NCBI GenBank assembly: GCA_949318235.1 | Contig: OX439127.1 | Location: 983,117 to 1,047,116 of the forward strand | Length of the DNA: 64,000 bases | Origin: Ecdyonurus torrentis | Lineage: Eukaryota; Arthropoda; Insecta; Ephemeroptera; Heptageniidae | Reading direction: 5' to 3' | Shown: positions 21,791 through 33,466 of the stretch, piece after piece | Layout of the letters: every line of letters begins with the position of its first letter | Position numbering within the stretch: position 1 is the stretch's first letter | The notes under the pieces: generated by a model | What the model saw: the letters and a program-made list of their open reading frames with translations, nothing else | What the model was told of the DNA's origin: nothing | Database searches by the model: none | Translations under genes and position numbers: made by a program

Positions 21791-22227
21791 GAGCAAAAAA
21801 ACTAATTTATTCAAAAAAAAGTATTTTTGCTTTTAATTTCTGCACTAAAGCAAAATTTTCATACCACATTGTTTTGTATTTTAATCTAAATCTTTTAATC
21901 AATTCTAGTTTTAGGCATATCACAACAAGATCAATCTATCTTTTACAAATGTCCATGACAAGCTTTATATTTTAAATTTATACTCCATCTCTTTTTAATT
22001 TAAATTAAGATCTCTTATTTGTATGATTATAATGTACATTTATTCTTCTATTCAAAAAGTTCAAAATACTTTTTATGTTGCAATTTTTTTTAAAATGATT
22101 GGAAACTTAAAGATATTTTTCAGATACTTAAGTGAGCAATTAAATATTTGAAATAATAATTTTTATAATGAAGATATTTTATCTACACAATGTTGAAATA
22201 AAAACTGCGAAAGACAGATAGATAGAA
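21791..22227. other. Intronic AT-rich spacer
   Basis: Intron sequence of the lectin gene; no feature recognised. Confidence 0.5.
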
Positions 22228-24853
22228 ATGGGGCTCTCCAGTCAATATTGGCAACGTTGCAAAAGTGACCTTGGAAATGTTGCAACAGGGTTTCTGAGGG
22301 CAAGAAAGCATTTTATAGGACTGCAGCTTAAGAAATATATGAAGATCAAACGGCAATTACAGAGCAACCAATTATTCTACGCTCTTCATACTCATTAGGA
22401 AACACCTCCCCTAACAACTAATTAAGGTTTCAAGTCAATATTCAACCTCTAGCCATCGTTTCAGAGAGATGAAAAGGGCCTTAAAACGGCAAGTGAGTAA
22501 CCATAGTACCGCATGGAATTTTCTTTTTTAACCTCATAGAGCAGGTGTCAGCCAACTTATTTGTCACAGGTAAGTTAATTAAATATACAAATACCCACCC
22601 CACCCCCATTGGGGTTTTTCACCCCCAATAATAAAATTGCTCAATTTTGAAGGAACAAAGGGCGATTCTGGGGTAACTTAACATGTAGATTTCATTGGTG
22701 GACCAAGTAACATTAAAACCCTGTAAATACACCCTCTTTTTATATCCAGGGATGTTTCACCCCCGAGAATAAAATTATTGATATTGATGGATTTTGACGC
22801 AACCAACGACGTTACCGGGGTTACTTGCCCCGACAAAGACAATGGTGACCACCAGAAATGATGAAATTAACCCATGGAGGATTTAAGGGTACCACCCCTG
22901 CAAACAAAAGTTCTCCGATTTTGACGCAACCAATGACGTTACCGAGGTTACTTGCCCCGACAAAGACAATGGTGACCACCAGAAATCATAAAATTGACCC
23001 CTGGAGGATTTAAGGGTGCCACGGCTGCAAACAAAAGTTCTCCGATTTTGACGCAATCAATGACGTTACCGGGGTTACTTGACCCGACAAAGAAAATGGT
23101 GACCAATAAAAATCATAAAATTGACCCCTGAAGGATTTAAGGGAGCCACCCCTGCAAACAAAAGTTCTCCGATTTTGACGCAACTAATGACGTTACCATG
23201 GTTACTTGCCCCGACAAAGACAATGGTGACCACCAAAAATCATAAAATTGACCCCTGGAGGTTTTAAGGGTGCCACCACTGCAAATAAAAGTCCTCCAGT
23301 TTCATCGCAATCAATGTTCGTTATGAGGTAACTTGAACCAACTAAGACGATGATGACCACTAGAAATGATTAAACTTTTTCCTGGAGGATTTACCCCAGT
23401 ACAAACATTGTTTGCATTGAATTTGGCACCATTTTCTTTGTCGGGTCAAGTAACCCCGGTAACGTCATTGATTGCGTCAAAATCGGAGAACTTTGTTTGC
23501 AGGGGTGGCACCCTTAAATCCTCCAGGGGTCAATTTAATGATTTTTGGTGGTCATCATTTTCTTTCTTGGGTCAAGTAACCTCGGTAACGTCATTGATTG
23601 CGTCAAAATCGGAGAACTTTTGTTTGCAGGGGTGGCACCCCTAAATCCTCTAGGGGTCAATTCCATCATTTTTGGTGGTCACCATTGTCTTTGTCGGGGC
23701 AAGTAATCCCGGTAACGTCATTGGTTGCGTCAAAATCGGAGAACTTTTGTTTGCAGGGGTGGCAACCTTAAATCCTTCAGGGGTCAATTTTATGATTTTT
23801 GGTGGTCACCATTGTCTTTGTCGGGGCAAGTAACCCCAAAAACGTCGTTGGTTGCGTCAAAATCGGAGAACTTTTGTTTGCAGGGGTGGCACATTTAAAT
23901 TCTCCAGGGGTCATTTTCATCATTTCTGGTGGTCACCATCGTCTTAATTGGTTCAAGTTACCCCATAGAGAACATTTATTGCGATGAAATTGGAGGACTT
24001 TTGTTTGCAAGGGTGGCACCCTTAAATCCTCCAGGGGTCAATTTTATGATTTTTGGTGGTCACCATTGTCTTTGTCGAGGCAAGTAACCCCGGTAACGTC
24101 ATTGGTTGCGTTAAAATCGGAGAACTTTTGTTTGCAGGGGTGGCACCCTTAAATCCTCCAGGGGTCAATTTTATGATTTTTGGTGGTCACCATTGTCTTT
24201 GTCGGGGCAAGTAACCCCGGTAACGTCATTGGTTGCGTCAAAATCGGAGAACTTTTGTTTGCAGGGGTGGTACCCTTAAATCCTCCATGGGTTAATTTCA
24301 TCATTTCTGGTGGTCACCATTGTCTTTGTCGGGGCAAGTAACCCCGGCAACGTCGTTGGTTGCGTCAAAATCCATCAATATCAATAATTTTATTCTCGGG
24401 GGTGAAACATCCCTGGATATAAAAAGGGGTGTATTTACAGGGTTTTAATGTTACTTGGTCCACCAATGAAATCTACATGTTAAGTTACCCCAGAATCGCC
24501 CTTTGTTCCTTCAAAATTGAGCAATTTTATTATTGGGGGTGAAACACCCCAATGGGGGTGGGGTGGGTATTTGTATATTTAATTAACTTACCTGTGACTA
24601 ATAAGTTGGCTGACACCTGCTCTATGAGGTTAAAAAAGAAAATTCCATGCGGTACTATGGTTACTCACTTGCCGTTTTAAGGCCCTTTTCATCTCTCTGA
24701 AACGATGGCTAGAGGTTGAATATTGACTTGAAACCTTAATTAGTTGTTAGGGGAGGTGTTTCCTAATGAGTATGAAGAGCGTAGAATAATTGGTTGCTCT
24801 GTTATTGCCGTCTGATTTTCATATATTTCTTAAGCTGCAGTCCTATAAAATGC

Positions 24854-25325
24854 TGTCACCCGCGCGTGATAATAATCAATTTGATCAATTAAATATAAAA
24901 TAATTCTATAAATTATGTAGAATTAGACCTGTATACATATTCTTACAGAGTACAAAGTGTACCTCTGTATAATTTCACTGCACAAAAAGTGTAGTATTGC
25001 ATTAATTGTATGTGGTGCGTGCGAGGAGACGGGAAGGAAGGGATTCTCGATATAGGAGCGGCTTGAGGTGTCACGCCGACACCTCACGCCTCACATGTGT
25101 TTTATAATCACGATTTATTCCAATTTCAATAAATAAAATATAAGTGAAAAATAGTATATCCTTTTATTTAAAAGTGAATATCTCCAATACTATATAAATA
25201 GTTTAGTAGTGTTCGAGAAGGACGAGACCGGCGGCAGAGTTAAGTGACTGCGGTGGAGCGGCTCCAAGACGGTGAATTCAAAGGACGTTCGTCACAGCTA
25301 TTCACCATTAAGGCGCAACGTTACA
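24854..25325 (+). repeat. 5' LTR
   Basis: 472 bp, starts TGTCACCCGCGCG (original TG retained) and ends CGTTACA. Contains TATAAAAT-like words near 24895 and AATAAAATATAAG near 25132 as possible promoter and polyadenylation elements. Followed directly by the primer-binding site. Confidence 0.93.
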
Positions 25326-25327
25326 AA

Positions 25328-25345
25328 TGGTGTCAGAAGCTGGTT
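25328..25345 (+). promoter_or_regulatory. Primer-binding site
   Basis: TGGTGTCAGAAGCTGG, two bases after the LTR end, begins with the TGG complementary to tRNA CCA ends. The other copies read TGGTATCAGAAGTGGG (58109) and TGGTGTCAGAAGTGGG (minus strand near 61167). The cognate tRNA was not determined. Confidence 0.75.
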
Positions 25346-25607
25346 AATCGAATCTATGTGACTTTAAGTGAATAATTTCGAACGTCCAATGAACACTTTC
25401 AATAAACTTTGAGTTTGTGCTACCTTCTTATCCACACTACCTTGGGAAAAGAGAGAGAAGAAACGGACGGAACGCTATGCAGTTTTTCCTTATCATGGAA
25501 ATTTCTCTACACAGTGGACATACACGGTAAGCTCCTTTCTTTTTACAATTTTAACATAAAATTGCACGGCTAATAATAAATTTGGTAGCAAATATATCTA
25601 GTTAAAA

Positions 25608-26937
25608 ATGGCATTCTTTGCACATAATGGTAAAGAATATTCTCTCATTGATTTAGTATTAAAAATTGAAGAATTAAAAAAAAAATTATGACGAAAAAAT
25701 AGAAGATTTAGAAAATTTAAACAAAAATCAGAAAGAAGAATTAACTGAATTAAAAACAACAACTATAGCTGAATTAAAAACAAGAGTAACAGTTCTGCAA
25801 GAAAATTTACAAACAGCTAAAAATTCAGATAGTTCAAGTACACTTATTCTTATGAATACTATACCTAAGTTTTCAGGAAAAGTTCAGGAAAATATTCAGA
25901 ATTTCTTCCAAAAAGTAGAACAAGCTCAAGAATTAGGGGGATGGGATGTAAATAAAACTCTCTTAATTGCAAAGCAAATTCTTGATGGAGAAGCGCTGAC
26001 TTTCGTGAGCAGCGACGTGAAAGCCAAAGAAGTAAAATGTTATAATGAATTCAAAAACATTATGATTAATCGCTTCAAATGTAGAAATACAAAACGTTAT
26101 TATAGAGAATTATTACCTGTAATTACGATTCAATCGGAGGAATCAATTGAACAATTTGCCGATAGAATTAAATCAGTAAATGTAAATACTTATGAATTGA
26201 CTGATAATAATAATAGAAATGAGGCAGTGAAGTTCGAAGCTGATCAGCGTGCGCTAGATAGTTTCCTGCATGGTCTAGGAGGAACAGTTCTAGGCGACCG
26301 CGTGCGTGGAGCATGTCCTGAGTCATTTGATAAGGCAGTATCGACTACCATTGCATTTAATGAAGCAACAAGACGCGCAAAAATTGAAAATCATCAATCT
26401 ACAAATAATCAATATTTGCCACATTCAATATTACCCCCTCCACTTACAATTTGAAACAACTCTACGTTCAAATACGTCATTCAATCGTAATTTCTCACCT
26501 TACTACAATGATTATCATTATCAAAAATTTATTGAAAATCAATATCGATCAGATTATGCTGAAATTCAAAATCCTGAAATAATCAATCATCAATATTTCA
26601 CTGAAACTTCTAATCGCAAGAAACGTCGATATCATCAAATTTCAGATAATAATTACTATAACATCAAATCTCAAAATTCATGCAATAATATCGGTAATAA
26701 TCAATCAGCTGGTTATTGTGACTTCGATCAACATTAGTTCAATAGCTTTGATCAGTATAGGAAAAATGTGCAAGATTTCACCCCTTGCAAGAAACCACGG
26801 GATTTACAACCCCCTGAATATTATTGTGAAAATTCACAACAAGAATATTATTGCAAAAATTCGCAACAAGAAATTTCTCACGCATTAAATCCGAGCGATT
26901 CGCAACAAGAATTCTCTCGCTTGCAAGACGTGGAGCC
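25608..26937 (+). pseudogene. gag: Gag of gypsy copy 1
   Basis: ATG 25608 opens a protein with a coiled-coil N terminus (Lys/Glu/Leu heptads to about residue 75). A poly(A) run near 25680 has shifted the frame; the second part is open from 25852 to 26454 and holds a retrotransposon gag domain (FSGKVQENIQNFFQKVEQAQ, then LDGEALTF and IEQFADRI). A further shift near 26450 leads to an Asn/Tyr/His-rich tail. No CCHC zinc knuckle is visible, and none is seen in the other copy, so the family may lack one. Gag would form the particle that packages the RNA. Confidence 0.8.
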
Positions 26938-27021
26938 ATAAAATTTCTTCTTTAGTTTCCACAAATAATAGGTTCAGACCCAGTCGGCAACAAGTTTCTT
27001 CAGCTTCTTTGTATTTTTGCT
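26938..27021 (-). other. Antisense copy of the lectin exon inside the retrotransposon
   Basis: These 84 bases are the reverse complement of 33377-33460 with one mismatch (G here where the exon predicts T, in the middle). They interrupt the gag-to-protease region: the other gypsy copy reads continuously from GTGGAGCCA through six bases to CTCCAGGGCGCC at the same place (minus strand near 59535). The copy covers the exon from its AG acceptor to six bases short of its donor. So it is foreign to the element and derives from the host gene around it. Confidence 0.92.
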
Positions 27022-27045
27022 CCAGGGCGCCCCACACGGCCATGG

Positions 27046-30000
27046 GTGGCGCCACCCCCTAAATTAGAACAAAAATTTGTTCTAATTAGTAATTTAAACG
27101 TATATAATGTAAATAATCAATGCAATTTAATTTTAGAATGTAAAATAAATAATAATAATATGCGATTTTTAATCGATACAGCAGCTGAAACTTCTGTAAT
27201 ATGGAATATTGTAGATACTAGTAACTTAATGAAAAATAAATTTCAAATATTTGGTTTGGGGAACCAAAAAGTAAATTCATATGGCTGCAAGAACGTGAAA
27301 ATGAACATGGACCATCATAATTATAAAATTGAGATGCACGTTGTTAAGCATGAGTGTTACAATTATGATGGTTTGTTAGGAATTGATTTTTTGCGTAAAT
27401 ACAGGGGCGTGATTAACATCGGTAAAAATGAGATTACACTACATGGACACACATTTCCATTAGTATCAAGTTACACCGATGATTTAAATTATGCTGAGTT
27501 TAAGCATTTGGGACGCCAATTGCCCACTCCACCTCGGTATACTCCGCTTAAAACTACAGCACCCCTTAAAATTTCTCCAGGGAACGCAAAAATAAATTTC
27601 TTTCAAGTTTCTCATAAACAAGCATTAGAAGCATTAGAAATAATTTCTTTGTCGTAGAGCCACTTGAAGTTAATCAGCCTCTCGATGAAAAAAGAATTTA
27701 TGTTGCACGTACTATATCTCAATTAATTAAACAAGAATGTAATTCACATCATTGTACAAAAAATTGCATACAATGCAAATATTTTGTGCCCGTGCAAATT
27801 TCTAATTTCAATACTTCTGATATAACAATAGTCAAAGGTACGCTTATTGCTCGTATAATCGCAGTAACTCAAGATGATATTATGAGTGCGGATTGTCTCA
27901 CAGCCGAGAGCAATACGGAGAATGCAACTCGACACGTTCATAACATACACTCAGAAAATGTAGACTACGAAGAAGAGTTAGAAATTAATGAAGAAATATT
28001 AAATAAAAAATTACAACATTTACCATCTAAATTTAGAGAAGAATTTAAAGCTATGATATTAGATGATTTTCGTGACATATTCATAGAAAAGAAAATTAGG
28101 GAAGGTACTCATCTAGTAGAACATAATATTCGTTTAACTGAAGATAAGATAGTTAGAACAAAACCATATAAAATAAGAATGGCACTGCAGATTATGCCGA
28201 TATTTCTCTAGGCGCTCAACTAGATTCAAGAACTATAAGAAAATAAACTAGTCCATATAATAGTGGCATAGTTTTAGTCAGGAAGAAAACACCTGATGGT
28301 ACTATTCAATATAGAGTAACTTTTGACCTGAGAAAAATCAATACCTTAACTGAAGCTGAGCCCTATGCATTCTTAAATATTCAAGTTTCATTATTTAATC
28401 TATCAAAATGTAAATACTTTACAACTCTAGATTTAAAAGACTCGTTTTACAATATTCCACTTGCTTAAAATAGTAAAAAATACACTGTTTTTACTGTACC
28501 TTCAGGTAAATATGCAGGTACATACGAGTATAATTTTATGCCGCAAGGTTTAAAAAATGCCTAAGCTAGTATGCAGCGATTTTTAGATGGATTACTTCAT
28601 AATCTATCGCCTCTAATAGTGCTATGTTACATAGATGACCCATGTGTATTTTCTAATACAATAGAAGAAAATATTGCTAGAATTCGTCAAGTTTTAGAAC
28701 GACTACAATATGGCAAAGTCACAGTAAACTTGAAAAAATGTCAATTTGCAGTGCAAAAAATTATTTTCCTAGGCTACACAATAGAAAATAATACAATATC
28801 AGCAGATCCTAGACTTGTACAAAAAATTCCAGATTTCCAAATACCACACGATATTCGTGATGTAATGTCTTGGAATGGACTTTCAGGTTATTATAGAATA
28901 TAAATTAAAGATTATGCTGAAATAAATAGACCAATATCAGATTTATTAAAAAATCATAAAAATAATTTGAAGAAAAAAGTAAATTTCACTCAAGAACGCA
29001 TAGATGCATTTTTAAAAATTAAAAAGATTATGACGTCATCACCTGTACTAGCTATACCAGATCCTAGAAAAGAATTTCGACTTTGTGTTGATACGAGTGG
29101 CTGGGCCAGCGGCGCAGTCCTAGAACAGCTCGGTGAAGATGGAATTTATCATCCTTGTGCTTATGCATCCCGCAAACTTGCTCCTAGAGAACAAGCTGAA
29201 AAAGCTGCAATTCGTTAAATGATAGGCTTTTGCTGGAGTTTAAAACACTTCAAATATTATTTGTATGGACAACCACATTTTACAGTAGTCGTAGATAATG
29301 CTGCATTAAAATATCTATTAACTATGAGAAATCCAAACAGTAAATTATTACGTATGGCACTTGAAATTTCAGATTAATATTTCAGTGTAGTACATCGTGC
29401 AGGATTATCACATGGTAATGCCGATTCATTAAGTAGAGTTGTAAATGTAGTAAAAGTATTTGATTTGGATGAATTGCAACGTCATCAACAACGTGATCAA
29501 GAATGTAAAATGTTGAGTAAAAAACCAAATTTTTTTAAACATGATGGCATATTATTTTACCAGTCAAGTAATGGTCCCAGAGCTGTACTTCTAAAATCAT
29601 TGCGTAACATAGTATTACAGCAAGAACATGACTCAAATTTGTCTGCACACTGTGGTAAACAAGTTACACACAAGAAAATAGCATCTCAATATTATTGGCC
29701 CAATAGAAGAAGAGACGTAGATTTTTATTGTATGACATGTGCATCATGCGTAGCACGTCGTGAAACTGACAAAACAAAAATAAAACTCATTGAAATGCCA
29801 CAACCTTGTGAAGCATTTGAATTTGTAGGTATCGATATTACTCAACTACCAGCTACTAGTGAATTTGAATATATTTAAACAATTGTTGATTTTTTCAGTC
29901 GTTTCCTTGTCATGATACCCATGCCAGACCAAACTGCACAAAGTAGCACGTAATTTCGTGAAACATTTTGCTCTTGTATATAATTGTCCTAAATATCTTT

Positions 30001-30753
30001 ATTCAGACTTAGGCAGACAGTTTGAAAGTGAATTATTCTCTGAAATGTGTCAATTACTTGATATTACAAAACTCAGAACCACCCCTAAACACCCAGCTTC
30101 TAATGGAAAAACTGAAGTTGTTTATAAAGACATTAAAAAAATGCTATCACATTATGTAAATAAACATCAAAAGAAGCGACCTGAATTTTTGCAATATGTT
30201 GTTTGTGTACATAATACAAAACCGCATCATAGTTTAGACAAATATTCCCCATATGAAGTTGTCTATGGTACGAAAATGCGTACTCCATTAAGCTTAATTC
30301 AAGATAAACTGCCTGAAATTAATAATGAAGATGTTTCAAAATCTAGCCGAGAAACTAAAATTAATATGTCAAGAAATTTATGACAATAATCATAAATCTT
30401 TCCTGAAATATGCTAAAGCTCATAATAAAAAAAGTAGAGAGGTAACTTTTAAAGTGGATGACGTGGTATGGCTGCACGACGACTCAGTGAAGAAAAGAGA
30501 ATCTCCAAAACTCGCTGCTAAATTCAAAGGACCATTTCCTATAACAAGAATTTTGTCGCCTGTAAACTCAGAAATACAGTTGCCAAATAGATTAGTAGCC
30601 GTGCATAATAATAGGTTGAAGTTGTTTAAAAAAAGAGCCACTACTGCCGTGTCTGTCTCTTGTTCACAGGTTCCAGCATCAGATGAACCGCACGATGATG
30701 CAAGAACGACCCACAACCATCGACAAGCAAGCAAGATACCCCACGTCATCTAG
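27046..30753 (+). pseudogene. pol: Pol of gypsy copy 1: protease, RT, RNase H, integrase
   Basis: Protease at 27150-27430 with FLIDTAAETSVIW (DTA instead of the usual DTG; the second copy has the same) and GLLGIDFL. Reverse transcriptase from about 27970 to 28900: LDLKDSFYNIPL (28430), MPQGLKNA (28540), CYIDD (28627) and FLGYTI; stops at 28209, 28245, 28467 and 28563 and one shift break it. RNase H from 28967 with FRLCVDTSGWASGAVL and an in-frame TAA at 29216. Integrase from 29465: HHCC zinc region (H near 29627, CMTCASC at 29737), core with GIDIT (29830) and YSDLGRQFES (30000), and a C-terminal basic part ending near 30753. The order marks Ty3/gypsy. Non-functional. Confidence 0.9.
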
Positions 30754-32740
30754 TGACACGTGACACCCCACGTTCGGATGAGTCTAAGCACGAGGAAATG
30801 ACAATAACAGTGTTGTAAGTGAGGAAGAACTAACCCTAAGACCCGGTGTGAGAGCCACACGAGGACGGACAGTGCAAGGTTTCTATAGTAAATTCATGTA
30901 ATTTCGTGATTTACAGAATTGAAAATCAAAACACAATTAATTATATAATTTCAAACTAAAAGTTATCATTTTTCTATAGAAAATAAATTTTATTGCAAAA
31001 GATAACTAAAATATTAACTAAATCATCAGTTAGAAATAAAATATTAAAAAATATTATATACCGTTAAAACTATAATTACTTACAAATTATAAATATAAAA
31101 ATAAAATAGTAATAATTATCATCACATAAACTATATATAAAAACTAAAAATTATATAAAACATTAACACAATACTTTAATTTAAAATTAAACACCTAATT
31201 TGCGTTAAAACTATAAAAAGAAGTAACATTTAAAGTTTCAATAAGTAAAAGTTAGTATACTTAATCTACAGAAATAACTTGTATTTTTAAATACCATATC
31301 TTAAATATCATATTTTAACTTAAAACTGCAATAATTTAATTACACAAAAAAAAAGATTTTACACTGAAAAAATGCAAAGTGTAAAAATAATATTTACAAT
31401 AATATTATAGTAAAAAAAAAAAAAAAAAAAAAAAAGATTTAAGTTTATCTATAAATAACAATAACTTTAAAACAAAATGTTTAAAAAAATATTAAATAAA
31501 AATCTGCATTTTGTTTTCAATTTCATATATGCTTAAAATTGTATATTATATTCACTAAAAAAGTTATGATTCAGTAAAATAATATCTCATAAAAATAATT
31601 ACTTAAATAATAATCGTTTTAAATCTAAAAAATAAAATATATATATATATATATACATAATTTTCTTAACATCAAGATATATGCAAAAAATTGTATGTAA
31701 AAAATAATTAACTATTTAATTCTAAATCATAATTGCAATAAAAAAAATGCACGAAATAAAGTTTAATTTGCATGAAATATTAATTAATAAACGAAAAATT
31801 TACAATAATTTCTATTTATGTAATATTACTAAATGTAAAATCATAAAAATTTATGAAAAAATTTACACATAAACCATATAAGTGCAATATTTCATTTTCT
31901 TATATACAACAAATTTTATTCGCTAAATAAAATTCAATTTAATGTTATGTCATATGTTGAAATACTGAATGAAAATTATCATGCCAAGCTTATTATTGCA
32001 TTATTGCTAATCAATAATATCAATAATAATAATAATAATAATAAAACAATATAATAAATAAAAAAAAGTTTTAAATCTTATAATAAATATATAATATTCA
32101 TTCAATATTTCTAGTTTATCCTGCAATTTGCTAAAAATTAATAAAACCAATGAAAATTAACAAATTTCTAAGTATAAAAAAAAAATTAAATCTATTTTTC
32201 TTTTAAAATTTTACAGTTTAATTCAATTTCTAATGTTTATGTTTAAATAATATATCTGTAATTTTCCAGTAATTTAAATAGCAATAATTAACGTTTTTTA
32301 AAAAACAAATGAGTAATATGCAATATTTTGTATTACTTATTTAACAACATTTTTATTCTGTCATGTAATATCAATAATAATATTCAATGATTATGATTTA
32401 AAAATAATTCATAAAAATATTAATTTTGAATAATAATTTTACCTAAAATAGCAATAATTATAAAATTCATTAAATTTTATTTACTGAATTTCTCATGTAT
32501 AAAAAGTTCTACATAATAAAAAGTAAGAAAAGAAAAATTCTCAGTAAATTGTCATATGCTAAATAAGCTACATAAACGGATGTAACTTTCCTATAATTTT
32601 GCTAACGAGTAAATTCTCATAAATTTTTAAAATGTATGTATTATGTCATGTCAGACTTTGCTTTTCTTCGCTTCCACGCAACACAACACCACATTTTATA
32701 TTGCACAGATGCATAATAACTCGCCTGCTTAGTAATCATT
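30754..32740 (+). other. AT-rich 3' region of gypsy copy 1
   Basis: About 2 kb between pol and the purine tract, extremely AT-rich, with poly(A) (31411-31434) and AT runs (31637-31655). No env-like frame, no membrane segment. It could be a decayed third gene, an ancestral 3' untranslated region or inserted DNA; the second copy does not include this part, so it cannot be compared here. Confidence 0.5.
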
Positions 32741-32741
32741 C

Positions 32742-32773
32742 TTGGGGGCAAGAATTTTCCGAGAAGGGGGTGA
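32742..32773 (+). promoter_or_regulatory. Polypurine tract
   Basis: GAGAAGGGGGTGA directly precedes the 3' LTR, with an earlier GGGGGCAAGAA block. It is the usual primer for plus-strand DNA synthesis. Confidence 0.75.
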
Positions 32774-33245
32774 TGTAACCCGCGCGTCATAATAATCAAT
32801 TTGATCAATTAAATATAAAATAATTCTATAAATTATGTAGAATTAGACCTCTATACATATTCGTACAGAGTACAAAGTGTACCTCTGTATAATTTCACTG
32901 CACAAAAAGTGCAGTATTGCATTAATTGTGTGTGGTGCGTGCGAGGCGACGGGAAGGAAAGGATTCTCGATCTAGGAGCGGCTTGAGGTGTCACGCCGAC
33001 ACCTCACGCCTCACATGTGTTTTATAATCACGATTTATTCCAATTTCAATTAATAAAATATAAGTGAAAAATAGTATATCCTTTTATTTAAAAGTGAATA
33101 TCTCCAATACTATATGAATAGTTTGGTAGTGATCGAGAAGGACGAGACCGGCGGCAGAGTTAAGTGACTGCGGCGGAGCGGCTCTAAGACGGTGAATTTA
33201 AAGGACGTTCGTCACAGCTATTCACCATTAAGGCGCGACGTTACA
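32774..33245 (+). repeat. 3' LTR
   Basis: 472 bp, TGTAACCCGCGCG to CGTTACA, same length as the 5' LTR. Followed by ATGC, the right target duplication, and then the resumed palindrome arm. Confidence 0.93.
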
Positions 33246-33378
33246 ATGCTTTCTTACCCTCAGAAACCCTGTTGCAACATTTCCAAGGTCACTTTTGCGA
33301 CGTTGCCAATTTTGACTGGAAAGCCCCATTGTTTTAATTATTCTATCAAGTAAATTTTTAAAAATTGTCATATTTTAG

Positions 33379-33466
33379 CAAAAATACAAAGAAGCTGAAG
33401 AAACTTGTTGCCGAATGGGTCTGAACCTATTATTTGTGGAAACTAAAGAAGAAATTTTATCTCTAG
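33379..33466 (+). CDS. C-type lectin gene, first half of the CTLD
   Basis: Acceptor ATATTTTAG, 88 coding bases, donor GTAAAT. Reads QKYKEAEETCCRMGL, then LLFVETKEEILSL, the typical start of a C-type lectin domain (aromatic, EA..C helix, G-L-V-x-T-EE). It starts on a codon boundary, as the exon at 21200 requires, and ends one base into a codon, as the exon at 35074 requires. It lies only 49 bp after the palindromic transposon. A near-identical antisense copy sits in the gypsy element upstream. Confidence 0.85.

Larger units (their letters stand above)
24854..33245 (+). mobile_element. Ty3/gypsy LTR retrotransposon (copy 1), full length but decayed
   Basis: Two 472 bp LTRs, a primer-binding site, gag, a protease-RT-RNase H-integrase pol order and a purine tract. 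It is flanked by the 4 bp duplication ATGC, as shown by comparison with the intact opposite arm of the palindrome it entered. No envelope gene is seen; instead 2 kb of very AT-rich sequence separates pol from the 3' LTR. LTRs differ at about 18 positions by eye, so the insertion is not recent. It lies in the sense orientation inside the 12.1 kb lectin intron. Gag and pol are broken by several stops and shifts. Confidence 0.93.
22228..33329. mobile_element. Palindromic element of 127 bp repeats, split by an LTR element
   Basis: Left end AATGGGGCTCTCCAGTCAA (22227) and right end, in reverse, AATGGGGCTTTCCAGTCAA (to 33330). Arms match over more than 1 kb: 22228-22790 mirrors 24375-24853 plus 33246-33329. 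The centre (22790-24375) is built of 127 bp units carrying GATTTTGACGCAA and GGGGTGGCACCCTTAAATCC, about five in one orientation on the left and about eight inverted on the right. The gypsy element at 24854-33245 interrupts the right arm; removing it with one copy of ATGC restores continuity with the left arm. Without that insertion the element is about 2.7 kb. No coding capacity; target duplication unclear. Confidence 0.85.

Noticed and set aside
22790..24375. CRISPR-like array of regular repeats
   Set aside because: Units are contiguous 127 bp tandem copies in mirrored arms of a eukaryotic transposon, with no spacers.
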